From positions 1 through 7,344 of the forward strand of contig CAMIWY010000065.1 in assembly GCA_946402595.1 (NCBI GenBank): DNA of 7,344 nt, written 5' to 3'. A model generated the notes under the pieces. It was given only the letters and a program-made list of their open reading frames with translations, was not told the origin of the DNA and made no database searches. The DNA comes from an uncultured Clostridia bacterium. Lineage in GTDB: Bacteria > Bacillota > Clostridia > Peptostreptococcales > Anaerovoracaceae. Shown here piece by piece: positions 5,219 to 7,344 of the stretch. The position numbers were made by a program, and so were the translations under genes. The number at the start of each line of letters is the position of its first letter. Positions within the stretch are counted from its first letter, which is position 1.

Positions 5219-7344
5219 ATGATCAAAAACTTTACCGGGACGAGCGGCAGCCGTACTGCATGGATGATCGCTCAGGAAACTGAAGACAAGGTACTGGCGG
5301 TGGTCTCTTCCGGACGCACAGCAGAGCGTCTGGCCGGAGACCTCTCTTTCTTTGCGCCTGAAGCAGAGATAATTGTCATGCCGGAAGAGGACGATATCCA
5401 GATCCTCTACGAGGCAAGGAACAGAGAGTCTCAGGTACAGAGGATCAGAGGCATTGATGCTTTGTGCTCCGGAGCTCACAGCACTGACCGCTCCAGTGGG
5501 TATGGCCAGCGGTCATCCATCGTATCCAGTGAATCTGGGTCTGGCCAGCGGTCTACCGTCACCGCCCGCAAGACCTTTGTCATCGCACCGGTCAGCGCTG
5601 CCGTCAGGCTTATGGCGTCGCCGGTCAGATACACCTCCTCGGTCATAGAGCTGTCGATGGGTGATGTAATAGAGCCGGCGGATCTGAGAGACCTGCTGGT
5701 CAGTGCCGGATATACTTCGGCACCTGTGACCGAGTCACCGGGAGAGTTCACATCACGAGGCGGAATACTTGATGTTTTCCCGCCGGCTCTTCCGAATCCT
5801 CTCAGAATCGAGTTCTTCGATGATGAGATAGACTCGATCAGGTCATATGATCCGGATACGCAGAGGTCGCTTGAGAATGTGCCGCATGCGGTGATCGGAC
5901 CGGCGGCAGAGTTCATCCCTTCAGAAGAGGAGAAGGTGAATGCTCTGGAGCGCATCCGCAGGGAATACGACCGGCGAATCAGGAAGGCGAAATCCGAGTA
6001 TACCAAGAGCTCGGTCTTTGATGATCAGGCAGACGGGAGTGCTGCGAGCCGCATGCATGCAGATGGACAGCCATCGGATAATGCAGCAAGCGGACTTGCT
6101 GGAAGCCATACTGCAGACAGCGCTCTCATTGACGACCAGGATGCAGGCGATGCCGCCAATGACATAGAGATACACAACAGGATCAAAGACGGAAGGATCG
6201 AATCGCTTGAGATGCACAAGGGCAGGGTGACTGACCTGTTTGAGCATGGAGCGAATGTGCAGATCTATTCCGATTTCATAGAGTACTTTGATACGGATAA
6301 GGCAAGGCTGTGGGATTACGCAGCTGCCGGAGGGGCGGCGATCGCTGTCATAGATCCGGCGAGGCTCGAGGACGAGCTGCCTGAGTCCGTGAGTAAAGAC
6401 GAGTGGCGCGCGATTTACGCATTGGGAAGCAAGGGGGCTGCCATTCCGGGCGGGGTCATCACATCCGGCACCAAGGCCGCAGCTCCTGCCAGCGGCACAA
6501 CTGCCGGCGGCACGCACGCGGCAGTCACCATCAGCGTCTACACCCCATACCCTGAGATGATCCGCGGCATCGAGCGCATGGATGAGATCGTCAACGTCAG
6601 AAGCCGGCAGATGGCTCCGTTCAACGGGCAGATAGATCTCTTTGCGGCCGAGACGGGCAAGCTGTCATCTTCGGGTTACAGCATCACCATAGTCAGCTCG
6701 ACAGATGAAAGGGCGGAGAGGATCAGGGAGTACCTGGCGGTGGCTGACGTCGAGGCGGGCGTTACATACAGGACAGGCTCACTCAGCTCCGGCTTCATTA
6801 TGGATGACAGCAAAGTCTGCTTCATCACAGAGTCGGACATCTATCCGGAGAACCACCGCAGGGCCAGAAAGCCTAAGAAAAAGAAGAAGTCGTCCGACAC
6901 CATCGAGTTCTCAGACCTTCACAAGGGCGACTACATAGTCCACGAGGCCCACGGCATCGGCAGGTTCGAAGGCATCCAGCCGGTGACCGCCGACGGACAG
7001 ACACGTGATTACCTCGTTATCCGCTATGCCGGCTCGGATGTCCTGTACATCCCGACCGAGCAGCTGGATATCATACAGAAATATATAGGCAACTCGGGCA
7101 ATCCGCCGGCTCTGTCCCGTCTGTCGGGAGGCAGCTGGAAGAGGCAGAGAGAGCGTGCGCGCAAAGCGATCGAGGCTATCGCCGAGGATCTCGTCAGGCT
7201 GTACGCAGAGAGGCAGGCGGCAGGCGGTTACGCTTTCGGCAAGGACACCGTGTGGCAGTCTGAGTTCGAGGAGTACTTCCCGTACACCGAGACCGATGAT
7301 CAGCTCCGCGCTGTCGAGGAGATCAAGGAAGACATGGAGAAGCC
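5219..7344 (+). CDS. mfd: Transcription-repair coupling factor Mfd (5' part, cut by the window edge)
   Basis: Mfd is a DNA translocase that pushes stalled RNA polymerase off damaged template and recruits UvrA. The frame is open for 708 codons to the edge. Residues 1-200 resemble the UvrB-like N-terminal module, with GEFTSRGGILDVFPP at 175-189. The RNA-polymerase-interacting CarD-like domain spans about 567-637 (LHKGDYIVHEAHGIGRFEGI, then YIPTEQLD at 610-617). The start of the helicase part follows, with FPYTETDDQ at 687-695; the ATPase motifs lie beyond the edge. ATG 5219 has AGGA (5206-5209) 9 nt upstream. Compared with B. subtilis Mfd the first 30 or so residues are missing. Three low-complexity insertions stand out: 84-117 (Ser/Gly-rich), about 266-316 (Asp/Ala/Ser-rich) and about 405-436 (Gly/Ala/Thr-rich). 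A Lys-rich patch (KPKKKKK, 551-557) precedes the CarD-like domain. Probably co-transcribed with pth. Confidence 0.95.
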   Translation, partial: MIKNFTGTSGSRTAWMIAQETEDKVLAVVSSGRTAERLAGDLSFFAPEAEIIVMPEEDDIQILYEARNRESQVQRIRGIDALCSGAHSTDRSSGYGQRSSIVSSESGSGQRSTVTARKTFVIAPVSAAVRLMASPVRYTSSVIELSMGDVIEPADLRDLLVSAGYTSAPVTESPGEFTSRGGILDVFPPALPNPLRIEFFDDEIDSIRSYDPDTQRSLENVPHAVIGPAAEFIPSEEEKVNALERIRREYDRRIRKAKSEYTKSSVFDDQADGSAASRMHADGQPSDNAASGLAGSHTADSALIDDQDAGDAANDIEIHNRIKDGRIESLEMHKGRVTDLFEHGANVQIYSDFIEYFDTDKARLWDYAAAGGAAIAVIDPARLEDELPESVSKDEWRAIYALGSKGAAIPGGVITSGTKAAAPASGTTAGGTHAAVTISVYTPYPEMIRGIERMDEIVNVRSRQMAPFNGQIDLFAAETGKLSSSGYSITIVSSTDERAERIREYLAVADVEAGVTYRTGSLSSGFIMDDSKVCFITESDIYPENHRRARKPKKKKKSSDTIEFSDLHKGDYIVHEAHGIGRFEGIQPVTADGQTRDYLVIRYAGSDVLYIPTEQLDIIQKYIGNSGNPPALSRLSGGSWKRQRERARKAIEAIAEDLVRLYAERQAAGGYAFGKDTVWQSEFEEYFPYTETDDQLRAVEEIKEDMEK
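5492..5552 (+). repeat. Imperfect tandem duplication inside mfd
   Basis: TCCAGTG (5492-5498 and 5525-5531) and GGGTNTGGCCAGCGGTC (5498-5514 and 5536-5552, N being A then C) occur twice in the same order, the second copy with 6 extra bases. It encodes a repeated Ser-Gly-Xaa-Gly-Gln-Arg-Ser segment within residues 93-112. The duplication is in frame and lies in the first low-complexity insertion of Mfd, suggesting growth by replication slippage. Confidence 0.7.

Noticed and set aside
5476..6517. Minus-strand frames of 176 and 198 codons within mfd
   Set aside because: The opposite strand encodes recognisable Mfd sequence without interruption through the whole region, so these frames are shadows of a GC-rich coding strand.

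Overview
The window carries five protein genes, all on the + strand: purR (PRPP-responsive purine repressor), murC (UDP-MurNAc:L-alanine ligase), prs (PRPP synthetase), pth (peptidyl-tRNA hydrolase) and the first 708 codons of mfd (transcription-repair coupling factor), which runs off the right edge. A PurR of the Bacillus subtilis type, sigma-A-like promoters, strong AGGAGG-type ribosome sites and the purR / prs / pth / mfd neighbourhood point to a Firmicute, most likely an anaerobic member of the Clostridia with moderate GC content. I cannot name a genus. This is core chromosome rather than a mobile region.

Layout: 1-169 is a promoter and operator region for purR, with a sigma-A-like promoter and a perfect PurBox. 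purR follows from a TTG start at 170. 989-1312 is a spacer with a weak terminator-like hairpin, a 14-bp palindrome, a near-consensus promoter (TTGAAA-N17-TATAAT) and a leader of about 140 nt for murC. murC and prs are separated by 119 nt without a visible terminator. prs ends in a strong intrinsic terminator (3836-3877). The 540-nt gap 3769-4308 then holds the most unusual structure of the window, followed by the promoter and leader of pth. pth and mfd are 82 nt apart with no clear terminator and are probably co-transcribed.

The standout is 3892-4151, a 260-bp mirror-symmetric array. It has four copies of a site of the form CTTGTC-N24-GTACAAGG, two facing left and two facing right, with spacers of 45, 14 and 45 bp. 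All box-to-box distances are identical in the two halves, and the outermost 15 bp form a terminal inverted repeat with one mismatch. The 24-bp centres are not conserved apart from AT-rich edges. This looks like a set of protein-binding, recombination or transposon-end sites (a MITE-like or operator array) rather than a gene. I do not recognise it.

Functionally, PurR is a repressor whose DNA binding is relieved by PRPP, and prs makes PRPP, so sensor and producer of the same metabolite lie within 3 kb, with the cell-wall gene murC between them. pth and mfd form the translation/DNA-repair pair often found together in Firmicutes. Both carry unusual low-complexity additions: an Ala/Lys/Glu-rich tail on Pth and three linker-like insertions in the N-terminal half of Mfd.
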